From assembly GCA_930367215.1 (NCBI GenBank), contig OV884058.1, forward strand, positions 220,762,208-220,826,207: 64,000 bases of DNA, in the 5' to 3' direction. The notes beneath the pieces are model-generated. The model was not told the origin of the DNA, made no database searches, and saw only the letters and a list, made by a program, of their open reading frames with translations. The translations under genes were made by a program, and so were the position numbers. The DNA is from Pollenia angustigena (Eukaryota > Arthropoda > Insecta > Diptera > Polleniidae). This document shows, in pieces, positions 1 to 10,390 of the stretch (position 1 is the stretch's first letter; each line of letters opens with the position of its first letter).

Positions 1-671
1 GCGGATACAATGTGATGTCCGATGGACAGAACATATATTCAAGGTCTCGAACGAAGCATTCAAGTGCCTCGGTTTTCTAAGACGGTGTAAGATATACTTC
101 ACTCCATCTGATCTCCTTACTATTTATACCACCTACATCCGACCGCGTATGGAATACGCAGGTGCTTCAAAGTCTATTTTGGAGCTTCTCGACCGCGTGC
201 AGGAGAGGGCGAAGCTTCTGAGACAGTAGGATATCCAATTCTATTGACTCCCTTGAGCACCGTCGCAATGTGGGTTGTATTTGCCTGTTTTATCGTTGCT
301 ACAATGGGATGTGTTCTGACGAAATTAGGGAACTGGTTCCCGAAACCTGTACGTTTGTTCGTAATACACGTTTTTCCTCAAGAACCCATCCCTATGTGGT
401 CGATTGGCAGGTGAATCGTACAACGCATTACATAGAGAATTCGTTTTTCTCCCGAACTGTTCGGTTGTGGAATAACCTTCCTGCAGAAGTCTTCCCTCTC
501 ACTTAGAAAATGATTAAGTTCAAATCGAATGTACACAAACACTACTCCCTCTATCCTCCTTCCCACAACCTATTTTCCTAGTTCCAACACAATGCAATGC
601 ATTAGTAGGGGTCATCCCCTGAGTGCTGGTCCTAACAGAAAAATAATGTACAATAATTTTCAGTAAAAAAA
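1..671 (+). mobile_element. 3' remnant of a non-LTR retrotransposon (RT C-terminal region)
   Basis: This is the C-terminal end of a non-LTR reverse transcriptase. Positions 60-230 read FKCLGFLRRCK, then IYTTYIRPRMEYAGAS and LLDRVQERAKLL. After a stop (about 227) and a frameshift, 270-506 reads NVGCICLFYRCYNGMCSDEI and ends FFSRTVRLWNNLPAEVFP. The 'RLWN.LPAEVFP' ending and the 'RP.MEYA' and 'RVQERA' words are typical of the region after the RT domain in Jockey/CR1-like elements. A run of As (about 665-672) follows the untranslated tail, as expected for a target-primed 3' end. The left end is cut by the window edge. The frame is broken, so this is a dead copy. Confidence 0.8.
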
Positions 672-1345
672 AAACAAGTAAGAAAGCATAGTCGGTCAAT
701 CCCGACCACATGATACCCTACACCACAGTATTTAAAAACACATCATGCATATAAATATGGATTTATCTTTGTTTACAAACTTCATTAAAATCGGTTTGAA
801 AGTTTGTGAGAGGCAGAAATTGCCCCCTACCTCCCTTTCTGGTCCTATTTTTGAATAACTGTAGAGCCTATGTGTCCATATAGATATGAATCTATCTATT
901 TTTTAAATTTCATTAAAAACTGTTTGAGAGGCAGATATTGCCCCTATATCCCCTCGTGGTCCTAATTTTTAAAAAATGCATACCTTTTATGTCCATAAAG
1001 ATATGGTTCTATGTATGTTTTAAATTTCATTAATATCGGATTGAAAGTTTCTGAGAGGAAGAAATTTCCCCTTATCTTCCATCGTGGTCCGACGATTCGA
1101 CCCATTTTCAATAGGCTTGATCTTTGTGCAAAGAAGAATCTATGTACCACATTTTATCAAATTATCTCCGACCTGTACTTTGCGCACAAGGTTACATTGA
1201 CAGCCAGCCGGACGGACAACGTTAGTTCGACTCAGAAAGTGATTCTGAATCGATCTTTAAGGTGGGTCTAGGACCAATATTTTAAGGCGTTACACACATC
1301 AGCACAAATGCATAATACGCTCTCCACGATTGTGGTGTGGGTATA
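672..1345 (-). mobile_element. DINE-A copy 1 (DINE-1/INE-1-like non-autonomous Helitron/Helentron)
   Basis: Read on the minus strand it starts with ATACCCACACCACAATCGTG, whose reverse partner GAGCG.AT lies close by. It ends in a stem-loop (GTCGGGATTGACCGAC at about 690-705, read on the minus strand) and CTTTCTTACTTGTTTT. The middle holds degenerate tandem blocks of about 100 bp ('CCATATAGATATGAATCTAT' type) and a conserved 'GCGCACAAGG...GACGGACA...TCGACTCAGAAAGTGATTCTGA' core. Four other copies of the family are in this window. It begins directly at the A-tail of the preceding retrotransposon. The class assignment comes from the DINE-1-like layout (terminal inverted motif, central repeats, 3' stem-loop); no protein is encoded. 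Confidence 0.75.
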
Positions 1346-1889
1346 AACATTAAATTAAAAATCGTGTGTATTATCTAAATCGTTATTGACTTCATTCGAT
1401 TACTATTACCTATCACTTGGTATTTTATGTGGCACTTTTAAATCGACGTCGAGCGGAACTGACTCCTTTTAAGTAGACAGAGGATTTTGCGACGACTTTA
1501 TTGACAGAAAGTGAATATATTTATTATTTAAAATAAAAAAATGCAAATAAAGTGAACTTTTGGACAAAAATTTTTACTAATAATTGTTAAAATTTAATGT
1601 TTAAATTAGGCCACCAAAAGTTAATTTGCCTTATAAATGTTTAAAATACATAAAATACTTGCACACTTATACTTTACTTTTACATATATTTATTTTTAGT
1701 TTTTTCCCCTTAAGTTTTTCAAAAAAAAAAAGTCTACAATTTTATTTATTTTTTATTTGAATTTTCCATGTAGCTCTGCCTAAAATACAAGATTTTCAAT
1801 ATTTCGACAAAAAGGCTTCTATTTTCAACCAATGCAGCCCCTTACATGGCTAAGGCTGTCACTGTCTAAAAATATTTTATCCAAAACTG
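1346..1889. other. AT-rich DNA without a recognisable feature
   Basis: Homopolymer-rich A/T sequence. I see no conserved frame, no terminal repeats and no RNA gene. Confidence 0.6.
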
Positions 1890-2119
1890 TTACATGTTAG
1901 GGATGAAACGATACGAGTAAATACAAGTACATATTCGATACTTTTATATAAGTACCAAGTTTTTTTGTAATCGATACTTAGCAAACCGACTACCAAGTAG
2001 TATCGGTAAAAAAATACTCGGTATCGGTCAAAAGTAATCGTTTCACTTTGGTATGGACATTAATCTTAAATTTTTGATTATTTTCCAAAGCTGGATCACC
2101 AGTATCGGTATCAAGAAAC

Positions 2120-2400
2120 CGTTTGTCCAGTAAACACCTATAAACCACATATCGTCTAGGTCTATTTCCTCAATTTCTTGCTATAGGAAGTCCGTTATCA
2201 TGTCGCGATAGCGAACTCCATTCACGGTAATTGCTTGGCCGACCTCATTTTCGAAGAAGTACGGCCCGATAACGCCGCCAGCCGCAGAACTAACTGGGCG
2301 AGCATGCACAATGTTTTCCCATTTCCTACAGACCCGGTTTGCTGAAATTACGCACAATTCATCCGATTGTGGAAACATTTAGTCGATTATGCTGACCAAA
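2120..2400 (-). pseudogene. Internally deleted mariner transposase remnant (DD41D type)
   Basis: On the minus strand the first part resembles the second helix-turn-helix region of the mariners at 27094 and 29878 (VSTIG*IVRNF.QTGSV). It then jumps directly to catalytic-domain residues GPYFFENEVGQAITVNGVRY, RDMITDFL, and DLDDMWF just before the second catalytic aspartate, where similarity stops (about 2130). So most of the catalytic domain, including the first D, has been deleted. A MITE-like or dead derivative. Similarity to the DD41D ('rosa') group rests on the GPYFF.NE...VNG.RY and MWF words shared with the other two copies here. Confidence 0.7.
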
Positions 2401-2792
2401 AAAATCACTATGTGACTCACAATTATCGTGGATTATGGTTCAACAACTAACCACTACTAAGAAAAAATTGTAAGGAAACAATTTCTATTTTGTCGACAAA
2501 CATTCCAATTAATGAGATAGAGGTCCAATTTTTCAAAAATGCTATAAAAATAACGTACAAACTTATATAAATTTATCTCGTTTATAAGTCATGCCATCTA
2601 GCAATACTTTTTGTGCATGCACTTGAGGTGTTTCTGACAATTTTTATTCACAAGAATCCATTCATATGACCGAAAAAGGCTACAATTTTAATAATACAAA
2701 ATTTTGATGAAAGTTGCAAAATGTTTCAAACATTTTTGCTTACAACTAAAGTAATAGAGTTATTAAATTCTTCAAATAACAATACAAAAAAA

Positions 2793-3400
2793 ATTCGAAT
2801 TTGAGTGAAATCAAAATCGAACAAACTTTAAAAACGATCCAGTGTTTAAAGTTCATTATCTTAATTATAACTTACCTCAAAATAAAAAAACGACGGTAAT
2901 TTAAACAAAAATTTAACTGGAAATCTCTATTGTTTTCAATTTCACTCGATTCGTAACATGGCTGTTTATGTACCTTTTTATTTGATTTAATTTAATTAAA
3001 CACCAAGTTGAATTTATATAAACGGTGGCAGCAATACTAAAACAAAGCAAAAACCACAGAAACAGCTGATGTTAACGTCTCGAAATGTCAACTATTGATA
3101 AATAATATATTATGAAGCCAAAACAAATTGATTCGAACTGTCAAAGTCAGCAGACTTTTCACTGCGACTTGTAGCAAATTCGCAAGGATTATAATTTTGT
3201 AATATGATATAAGACTGAATTTGAAGTGTTACGTTTCTTTGCTTTTTAAAATTTTCTTTTTATTACAAAATAAAATCTGGAGTAAAATTTTATATTTTCT
3301 TATAGTTAAGTACTTTTCAAATTGTCCAGTTATTTTTTGAAAATCCAGGTGAATTTTTTCTATTGTTCAGTTATTTGACTTTTGATATCTGGCAACCCTA
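2793..3400 (+). repeat. Dispersed repeat D, copy 1 (hAT-like 3' end)
   Basis: Homologous over about 500 bp to 57190-57645 (shared words AATCGAACAAACTTTAAAAA, TAACATGGCTGTTTA, AAAATCCAGGTGAA). It ends TCTGGCAACCCTA at 3400, a hAT-style terminus whose partner start TAGTGTTGCCAGA appears only in copy 2. The 5' part of this copy is missing or replaced. Confidence 0.6.
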
Positions 3401-3855
3401 GTCGTAGTTCTTATTGTATTGTACAGCACCAAAACACTAATAAGAACGTTTTTAAATGCTGCTTTCTATTATTTTATGATACAAGTACCGATACAAGTAA
3501 GTATCGATACGTTTTTTTCGATACTAATTAGGTATCGATACTTTACGAGCGGTACCACATCGAGTAAAAGTAATGATACCTTAGAGGTATCATTTCATCC
3601 TTATTCATGTTACTTGCTCGGCACATGAGTTACAATTAAATAAGTAAAAGATAAATTAGCAACTGTTTTTTCCAACTACGGATATGTTGGTGAAACAATT
3701 ACTAAATTGGAGGGATTAAGTTTACTTAATAGTCATCACAAATTAGTTGATATTGCGGCAAGTTAAATTAACAATGTGGAAGGAAGAATAGCCAAACATA
3801 TTAAAATAAAAATTCCAAAATTTGAATAAAAATTTTAATTAATGTGGTGTTTATA

Positions 3856-3968
3856 GAACACGAGCGCCTTACTCGTCCGTTCAACTTACATTTAAAACAA
3901 AAACAAAATTTCGAAATTTGTTTTTGTTTTAAATGTAAGTTGAACGGACGAGTAAGGCGCTCGTGTTG
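3856..3968. repeat. Near-perfect 113-bp palindrome P1 (hairpin element), TA-flanked
   Basis: The left arm (3857-3909: AACACGAGCGCCTTACTCGT, then CCGTTCAACT, then an AT-rich core TACATTTAAAACAAAAACAA) is followed almost without a loop by its reverse complement (to 3967). I see one 1-nt indel at the centre. TA dinucleotides flank both ends (3854-3855 and 3969-3970), and weaker symmetry continues beyond them. The core is shared with palindrome P2 (34841-34962) although the outer arms are unrelated. It could be a foldback MITE or a hairpin formed by templated repair. Confidence 0.85.
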
Positions 3969-4084
3969 TATAAACTACACATAAGTTTTAAAAAATATTG
4001 TACCTTTGAATATCAATTGACTGATTCTTTTAGTTTTGATTTTGATTTTAATTAAATTAAAAAACCTCTTTTTTATTGAAAATG

Positions 4085-4174
4085 TTCAAGTTTTTACTGC
4101 ATATTTTTTTAATGCATATTTTGGAGTTTTTAGTGCATATTTTCGATTTTTTAGTGCATGAAAATCTCATCCCT
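4085..4174. repeat. Terminal part of a hAT-like MITE with TGCATATTTT words
   Basis: Repeated GTGCATATTTT / TAGTGCATG words end in CTCATCCCTA at 4174, a hAT-style end. I did not find the other end in the window, so this is a solo terminus. Confidence 0.35.
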
Positions 4175-5208
4175 ACTAATCAACAATCATAGTGGTGCAT
4201 GATTTGCAGAGATTACACCTCTATTTGTTTCACTGTGTTATTAAATTCACGACGGCAAGCCATTAACCAAGGCGGACGAAACGCACCAGGGCAGACGAAC
4301 AAAGAGGACCGATTGTCTTTACATAACAACGACAATGACGCTGGAACTGCTTCCCCATTTATTTCCCCAAAAAAAGCAAACACTTACTTTCTCATCTCAT
4401 CTCGAAATCATTTCTTATAAATGCGCATTGGTAATGATTCCGTAAGATCGTCTTGTTAATCACTTCAAACCGACATGATCCCAGCAAATAAAATTGGACC
4501 ACCTGGTCCATTTTGATAAAATGGACTACTCCATGGACTGGTCCGATGTAATGCAAGCATGGACCATGTCATTGTTAAAAAGTGTTTGTAGTGAGACGAC
4601 ATGTCTTCGTTTTTTAACGACATGCTTTCGTTTTTAACCGACTTCAAAACTAATCCTCTTGAACAGGGTTGTCAGATGTGGCGATTTCTCGCCAAACGTG
4701 GCGATTTTCAAACATGTTTGGCGACCTAATATTTGATTTGGCGACATGGCGATTTTTTGGCGATTTATTAAATAGTTAAAACGCCAACTGGCTATTTTTG
4801 ATGACCTTTGAATTTGTTTTGAAATTCGTTAAATTCAATACTAAGAAATAATATTATTTTAATTCTCGTATTTTTATGAATGAAATTTCAGGCAATCCTA
4901 TGTATGGTAGGTATTTGAAGGTATGTTCAAATGGCTGATGAAGTTAAGTGTTTTTTATATATAAAATTGCTCTTGAAATAATCAATAAATAGAATTCCTT
5001 AAAACACTAATATGTGTTAAGTCTATACAAATTTTCACATTATACTTATACGTATGTGGCAATTTATTATCACAGATAAAATATGTTGTTGTTAGTGATA
5101 TTTTAAAGATTTTTATGAATCCTATCATACCTTTGGACGAACTACACTTAAACTCGCCTTCGAATTAGAATGCAATACGATCTTCTAGACGCGTTATTAG
5201 GAGTTATA

Positions 5209-5466
5209 CAGGTATGTTCTGTAAATCACAAGATTTCAAATCACTTTTGATTTTGAAATCACAATTGTGATTAATGGGTGTTTTAAAAACCACAAAAGTT
5301 TTAACTTAGCTAAAAATGGTGGAAACAAATAAGCAAGTAATTTTAAATCGGCGGACACTTAGCTGACTGGTTTAAGATCACAATTATGAAAAAAGCATTT
5401 TGTCCAGAACAACTTTTTTGTGATTTCAAATCACTTTGACAAAAAGTGATTTTCAGAACATGCCTG
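5209..5466. mobile_element. Small MITE nested in hAT-1
   Basis: Ends CAGGTATGTTCTGTAAATCA and, reversed, CAGGCATGTTCTGAAAATCA give about 20-bp TIRs. The interior has repeated AAATCACTTTTGATTT-like words (TGATTTCAAATCACTTT). AGTTATA occurs at both flanks (5202-5208 and 5470-5476) with a 3-nt offset, so the duplication is not clean. Confidence 0.65.
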
Positions 5467-5617
5467 ATAAGTTATATGAATGGGAATAGTACATGTTGCA
5501 ATTCTTTTGTACTTTCGTTGAATAAATGTAATCCCCTCACAATGTATTCCAAATTAGAAGACAAATAGCGAGAATTGACGGTGAAGCGTTTTAGATATAT
5601 AATAACTGAAACTGTTG

Positions 5618-6216
5618 TATACATATCGCACCTGTTCATCAAAAGTAACACAACTCAAAAAATTCTATTTTCCACTTTTTTTAAGGAAACAGTGTATGAT
5701 TACCATATCTAACGACTGTAAAATTTTTGGTATTCTATTTGTAATATTTCATGAGAGAAATGCCTTTATGTCTTTCTTTGCGTACTCATATTGTTTGTTT
5801 TGATTCAATTAAGGAGTTGTAATTTTAGTTGCGTTGAAGTGTTCAAGGGTTATGGTGCTCAAATGAATCAGCGAAACTGTATTAATTCGAGTTGTGATTG
5901 TTTTCATGTTAAAAATCTGTTTATCAATAGCTGTTGATTTTGGGTTGTGATAAGCATAACTTGAAATAATATTGACATGTAGATCAAAAAATTTCATGAA
6001 AACTGTATTAAATCAAAAATCCGTAATAATTTCGGAAAAAGGAAGAAGAGAAATAAATTTTGTGATTTTATTGAAATATTAGTGAGTTTCCTTTATAACA
6101 TTATATTTGTTTATAACAATAATTCCATCATATTGGCGGAATTAGTTTTTTGCCTCTACTGAAAACTTGTAAATTTTGCGTTGTGTTACTTTTGATGAAC
6201 AGGTGCGATATGTATA
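5618..6216. mobile_element. TA-flanked MITE with about 35-bp TIRs nested in hAT-1
   Basis: The left end TATACATATCGCACCTGTTC continuing ATCAAAAGTAACACAA is matched by its exact reverse complement at 6181-6216. TA is present on the outer side of both ends. This fits a Tc1/mariner-superfamily MITE. No coding frame is credible inside. Confidence 0.8.
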
Positions 6217-6844
6217 GTGAATTTCTAATATTTGTTTAGTACTAGTCGCAAAAAATCTTTTTTTGTTGCTTTAAGTAGACTACTATAAATTATTTTATAG
6301 TAAACATCGTATCTTTTTTGTGTTCACTTACTATTTTTATTTCGCTCTAAATAAAATTTAAGCAAAATATATATTATGGCGATTTTTTTTTTGAGTTTTT
6401 GGCGTATTTTAGCGATACGGAACTAATTTAGTTTTTAGGATTTTTAAAAAATATTTTAAATAATTTAAAAAATATGTATTTTATTGTCAAAAACTTGTAA
6501 ACAAAGGCTTTGGCGATTTCTGATATTGAATTTGGCGAAAAAGGTCAAAATCAATCTGACAACCCTGCTCTTGAGTATACCATGGAGTAGTTTTAAAACT
6601 ACTCCTTAGTGGTCCAAAGGTGGGTTATATGGTCCTCTCCTAGGACATCGCAATGTTAAATAGACCAGGTTTTTTCCATACGTTTGGGTTAGTTTTGGAC
6701 TAGTCCTGGTCCCTTGTGGACTACTCTTTACACGCGTGTTTGGACTGGTCCTATTATTTGCTGGGATTACAACTAAATCACTTCATAAACTACATAGAAT
6801 CCACTGAACATACCCTAATAATGTAGAATCGCTCGATTGTGTAC

Positions 6845-7085
6845 AACCGGTCAAGATGTCTGCTTAATGTTTTTATTTTTTTTTCCTTAAATAATTAATA
6901 AATTTTCACAATTTCATCATTAAATTGATTAAAATAATCTTCTGATAACTTTATAAAAGTGTTTTTATCCATTTTTAATACTTTAAAGAAATTTAAATTT
7001 GTTTGTTGTTTTTTTGTGTGCTTGTGTGTGTGTTTTTTCTTAATCATCTGTCATCTTAATCATCTCAAATGTAATGTGAACGGCT
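6845..7085 (-). repeat. Repeat G, copy 2 (GTTCACATTACATTTGAG end)
   Basis: On the minus strand it starts GCCGTTCACATTACATTTGA and is homologous to 14645-14875. Both copies hold a short frame beginning ATGGATAAAAA (MDKNTFIKLSEDYFNQF here). The end corresponding to 14860-14875 is less clear in this copy. It may be the 5' end of a DNA transposon whose transposase started here; I cannot identify the family. Confidence 0.55.
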
Positions 7086-7139
7086 TTGATTAGCTAAATC
7101 AACATTTTGCTTAAATACGTTTAAAAACCCAAATGTGAA

Positions 7140-7565
7140 CATACTATTACATGGAATGACCAAGTTAATATAGCTTCTGAAAGAACATATGCTCTTTTGC
7201 GAACGCTATGGAGAACACAAAAATTTATTCCTATAAGAATTCGTTTAATTCTTGCAAAAACATATTTAATTCCTACTTTGTTATACGGATGTGAAATTTT
7301 TGGAAGTAGTGATTCAAGCAGCTTGAGGAAATTATAATGCAGTGATTAGATATGTGTATGGTCTAAGGAGATTTGATCATATTACACCATATGCAAGTGA
7401 CTTATATGGAGTAACTTTTATCAACTTGTTGAAAATAAGAACATTAACTCTATTGCATAAAATTATTAATAAACGTATGCCTATGTATCTCTATAGGAGA
7501 CTTTCGTTTACCCGTTCACAAAGATCCAAGGATTTGATGCATGTCAGATACCGAACTCTACAGTC
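7140..7565 (+). mobile_element. Non-LTR retrotransposon relic, 5' piece (interrupted by Jockey copy 1)
   Basis: Encodes the region after an RT domain: TWNDQVNIASERTYALLRTL, KTYLIPTLLYGCEIFGSSDS, then (7342 on) MIRYVYGLRRFDHITPYASD, FTRSQRS and HVRYRTLQSSW. It is broken by a stop and frameshift near 7336. The missing C-terminus reappears at 9908, after the 2.3-kb Jockey insertion. The Jockey/CR1-like class is judged from LLYGCE and YGLRRFDH words; it is a different element from the Jockey inside it. Confidence 0.75.
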
Positions 7566-9907
7566 ATCGTGGCAATTGAGGAACTTGATGCAACTCCACA
7601 ATCTGACTACTCATTATGGCGTGCAGCTAGAAATCTAAAAAGGCCAGTTATATCTAAGCCACCATTAAGAAACTTGAATGGTAACTGGGCAAGAAACGAT
7701 ATTGAAAAAGGAAATCTGTTTGTTAGTCACTTGAAAAACGTATTTACACCAAATATATTTCACAACATTTCGGTCGAGTTACCACCTGTTGCTGCTAGAG
7801 TAGCTATTCCCCTCAGATTTGAGTAAAGAGAAATCGAAAAGGCTATTTGGGACTTAAACACTAAGAAGGCACCTGGTATTGATAAAATCAGTAATAAAAT
7901 GCTTTTGGAGCTACCTCGCATAGCAAAGAAAATTATTCTTTTTATTTTTAATGCTATTTTACGCCTTGAATACTATCCTCAAAAATGGAAGGTTTCCTTA
8001 GTTACCATGATACCAAAGCCAGGTAAAGATCATACAAAAGTTGAGTCTTATAGGCTTATTAGCTTATTACCAAATATGTCAAAGCTGTTTGAGAAATTAT
8101 TAGTTTCAAAATTAACACCGATTTTAAGTGTAAATAGATGTATTCCAAACCATCAGTTCGGATTTAGAAGAAAACACAGCACAATCGAACAAGACTCATC
8201 GAATAGTAAATGTCATAAGAAAAGCATTTGAAGAAAAGAAATATTGCTCAGCACTCTTCATCGATGTTTCGCAAGCTTTTGATAAAGTCTGGCATGAAGG
8301 CTTATTACATAAATTGAAGCAAAATTTACCAGCAAACACACACAAGCTGCTAGAAAGCTACTTAGTCGGTCGTCAATTTATTATTAAAGAAGGAAATTTC
8401 TTAAGTTCACCTCAGCCGATTGCCGCTGGAGTCCCACAAGGCAGCATCCTGGGCCCCCTATTATACATAATTTATACTTCGGACATGCCAACAAGCAACT
8501 AAACACAAACTTCAACATTTGCAGACGATACAGCTTTTCTAAGCGTCCACGAAAATCGTTATGAAGCATCGCGTTACTTACAGCCAGCGTTCGAAAATAA
8601 ACAGTACATTATTTAACGTTCGGCTCACACACCCAAGAACGATATCTATTTTTTTAGTGATTGTGTAATAATACACAACCCTTAATACCGTTCGTAACTA
8701 TTTTCAAGAAAGAACAGAACATTATATAATGTTCGGTTCTTCATTAAAAAACAGAACAATTGTAGTGATACTGTAGAAAAACATTATATTTTAATGTTCT
8801 TTAATGTTTTTTCCGTGTGTGCATTTTGTATTTGTAAAAAATTTTTGTTTTTTTTTTACCAGCCAAAAGGGACGAACATTAATGAGCCGAACCGAACACA
8901 TCGAAGTTTGTGGATTTAAAAAAAAAACCGAACGGAATTAAATGTTCTCATCTTCTGTTGTGTGTGATAAAAACAGTATTATTTTTGTGTTCGAAAGATG
9001 ACTAACAGGGAAACGTTATTTTTTTTAATGATTTTCTACACAAACAGTATTAGCGTTTGTGTTTTCCACAAATCTACCGAACCGAACATTAAGAAACGAT
9101 ATTTAGTGTTTATTTTCGAACACTGCTTACAGCATCATATATTTCAACTAGAAATATGGTTACGACAATGGAGGATAATGGTCAATGAGCAAAAATGCGT
9201 ACATATAACATTCACTTTGCGCCGGGAATCTTGCCCCCCTATTACAATCAATAATCAAATAATTCCTCAACATTCGCATGTAAAATATCTCGGTATACAT
9301 CTGGATCGGCGATTAACGTGGAAATGCCATATATAGGCAAAATAAACTCAAATGAAACTAAAAGCCATTCAAATTCATTGGCTTATTGGAAGAAATTCTG
9401 TCCTTAGTCTCGATTGCAAGCTTCTACTTTACAACTCTATCTTAAAGCCTATCTGGTGCTACGGTATTCAACTATGGAGCACTGCCTCGGCCTCTAATAT
9501 CGACAAAATTCAAAGGCGCCAAAATAAACTTCTTCGAATAATCACAGCAGCTCCCTGGTATGTTAAAAACTCAAACATTCATAAGGATCTCAATGTACCA
9601 TTAATTAAAACTATGATTACAAAATATGCAATAAAATATTTGAAAAGGCTTGAACAACACCCAAATCCACTAGCTCGAAATATTTTAAATCATGGCGGCC
9701 ACACTCGCTTAAGAAGAAGAGACACTGCAGCACTTACCCAATTAGATGAGCGATAAACACCTGTATAAGTGAACAGAACCCGTGATGAAGAAAATTTTGT
9801 CTGGCACTGGCAGGACATAAAATAACGTATTAGGTTAAGATTTGATTAATTGTTGTTAGTTCATATTTAATATATGAAGATTCAATAAAAAATAATGAAA
9901 AAAAAAC
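7566..9907 (+). mobile_element. Jockey-type non-LTR retrotransposon copy 1, 5'-truncated
   Basis: Starts abruptly in the endonuclease-RT linker (IEELDATPQSDYSLWRAARN). RT blocks follow: KKAPGIDKISNKML, YYPQKWK, SYRLISLLPNMSKLFEKLL, HQFGFRRKHSTIEQ, a frameshift near 8190, ALFIDVSQAFDKVWHEGLLH, AAGVPQGSILGPLLY, and the catalytic TFADDTAF at about 8517. The reading is then cut by hAT-2 and resumes at 9134 (HHIFQLEIWLRQWRI). Connection-like sequence ends RLRRRDTAALTQLDER near 9756. AATAAA and an A-rich tail lie at 9882-9907. Several stops and frameshifts make it inactive. It is close kin of the minus-strand Jockey at 54875-56800, with matching blocks (SYSLWKA, QLHWLIGRNS, YNSI.KPIW). Confidence 0.9.
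8585..9125. mobile_element. hAT-2: 541-bp hAT-type element inside the Jockey RT
   Basis: Ends CAGCGTTCGAAAATAAACAG and, reversed, CAGTGTTCGAAAATAAACAC. A perfect 8-bp duplication CTTACAGC lies at 8577-8584 and 9126-9133. Removing the element and one octamer rejoins the Jockey frame (…ASRYLQ|HHIFQLE). Same family as 14026-15781, 29533-31017 and 54304-54640 (shared GTTCGGCTCACACACCCAAG, GATATCTATTTTTTTAGTG words). Open frames inside are repeat sequence, not genes. Confidence 0.9.
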
Positions 9908-10238
9908 TCAATTTGTCTTTGGAACTTATTACCCCCTAGCATTCAATTTACTAGTGATCCAAAGCATTTTAAAAGGGCTATATATAACTTGTTTCATTAA
10001 CAAATATACATATAAATATCATTGTTTTCTTTTATTTTTTACTATTTATATATTCTTTATTATGTAATTATCAAATATGTATGTAATTGTTAATTTTGTT
10101 TAAATTTTGTAAAAAATTTTGTTAAATTTAGTTTTACAAATTTCCATTTACCTTTTCTAATTCTGTACTGTAATTATAAGAATTAATGTCTTGTTGTACA
10201 GGATAACAATATAATAAATAAAATAAAAATAAATAAAT
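9908..10238 (+). mobile_element. Non-LTR relic, 3' piece of the 7140 element
   Basis: Continues the interrupted element: LWNLLPPSIQFTSDPKHFKR-like sequence (read VFGTYYPLAFNL with one frame change) followed by AIYNLFH and a stop, then an AT-rich 3' region ending in AATAAATAAAATAAAAATAA repeats (10213-10238), a common 3' tail of this kind of element. The join to the 5' piece defines the Jockey as the later arrival. Confidence 0.7.
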
Positions 10239-10390
10239 GGCAAAACATTAAATTATGAATTAGAATAAGAATTTATTCATTGTTGTAAGTTCATATTTTA
10301 ATCTACATACGAATTTTTGTTCAATAAATTATAGAAAAAAAACCTCCAAAATAACCATAATTTTCAGCATTTCTCATCCAGGCACATTAA

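Larger units (their letters stand above)
1898..3603. mobile_element. hAT-like element E (1.7 kb), TAGGGATGAAAC termini
   Basis: The left end TAGGGATGAAACGATAC (1898) and the reversed right end TAAGGATGAAATGATAC (3603) form imperfect terminal inverted repeats. Both flanks are rich in TATCGATAC/GTATCGGTA words, which act as subterminal repeats (1935-2040 and 3480-3595). Flanking octamers TTACATGT and TTCATGTT fit a decayed 8-bp duplication with one indel. The interior is composite: a deleted DD41D mariner (2120-2400) and a copy of repeat D (2793-3400). No transposase belonging to E itself is visible. The superfamily is inferred from terminus style and duplication length. Confidence 0.55.
4664..6567. 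mobile_element. hAT-1: 1904-bp hAT-type element, CAGGGTTGTCAGAT termini
   Basis: Perfect 14-bp TIRs CAGGGTTGTCAGAT at 4664 and (reversed) 6567. Flanking octamers CTCTTGAA (4656-4663) and CTCTTGAG (6568-6575) are an 8-bp target duplication with one change, typical of hAT. Near both ends the word TGGCGAT/TTTGGCGA recurs (4679-4765 and 6375-6540). The interior carries two smaller inverted-repeat elements (5209-5466 and 5618-6216) and no recognisable transposase, so it is non-autonomous. Confidence 0.85.
4480..6765. mobile_element. C-family TIR element, copy 1, split by hAT-1
   Basis: Ends CCCAGCAAATAAAATTGGAC (4480) and, reversed, CCCAGCAAATAATAGGAC (6765) form terminal inverted repeats; AT lies on both flanks. 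The body (TGGACTACTCCATGGACTGG, ACGACATGTCTTCG, TGGGTTATATGGTCC words) is homologous to 46271-46643 and 46759-47904. Copy 2 runs straight through the point where hAT-1 sits here (GTCAAGAGGATTAG, read inverted), so it is an empty-site control for that insertion. The superfamily is not assigned; no transposase is seen. Confidence 0.7.

Noticed and set aside
8998..9336. 112-residue frame similar to one at 15600-15821
   Set aside because: The shared part is the right arm of the GTTCGAAAATAAAC hAT family; the remainder is Jockey sequence joined by insertion.
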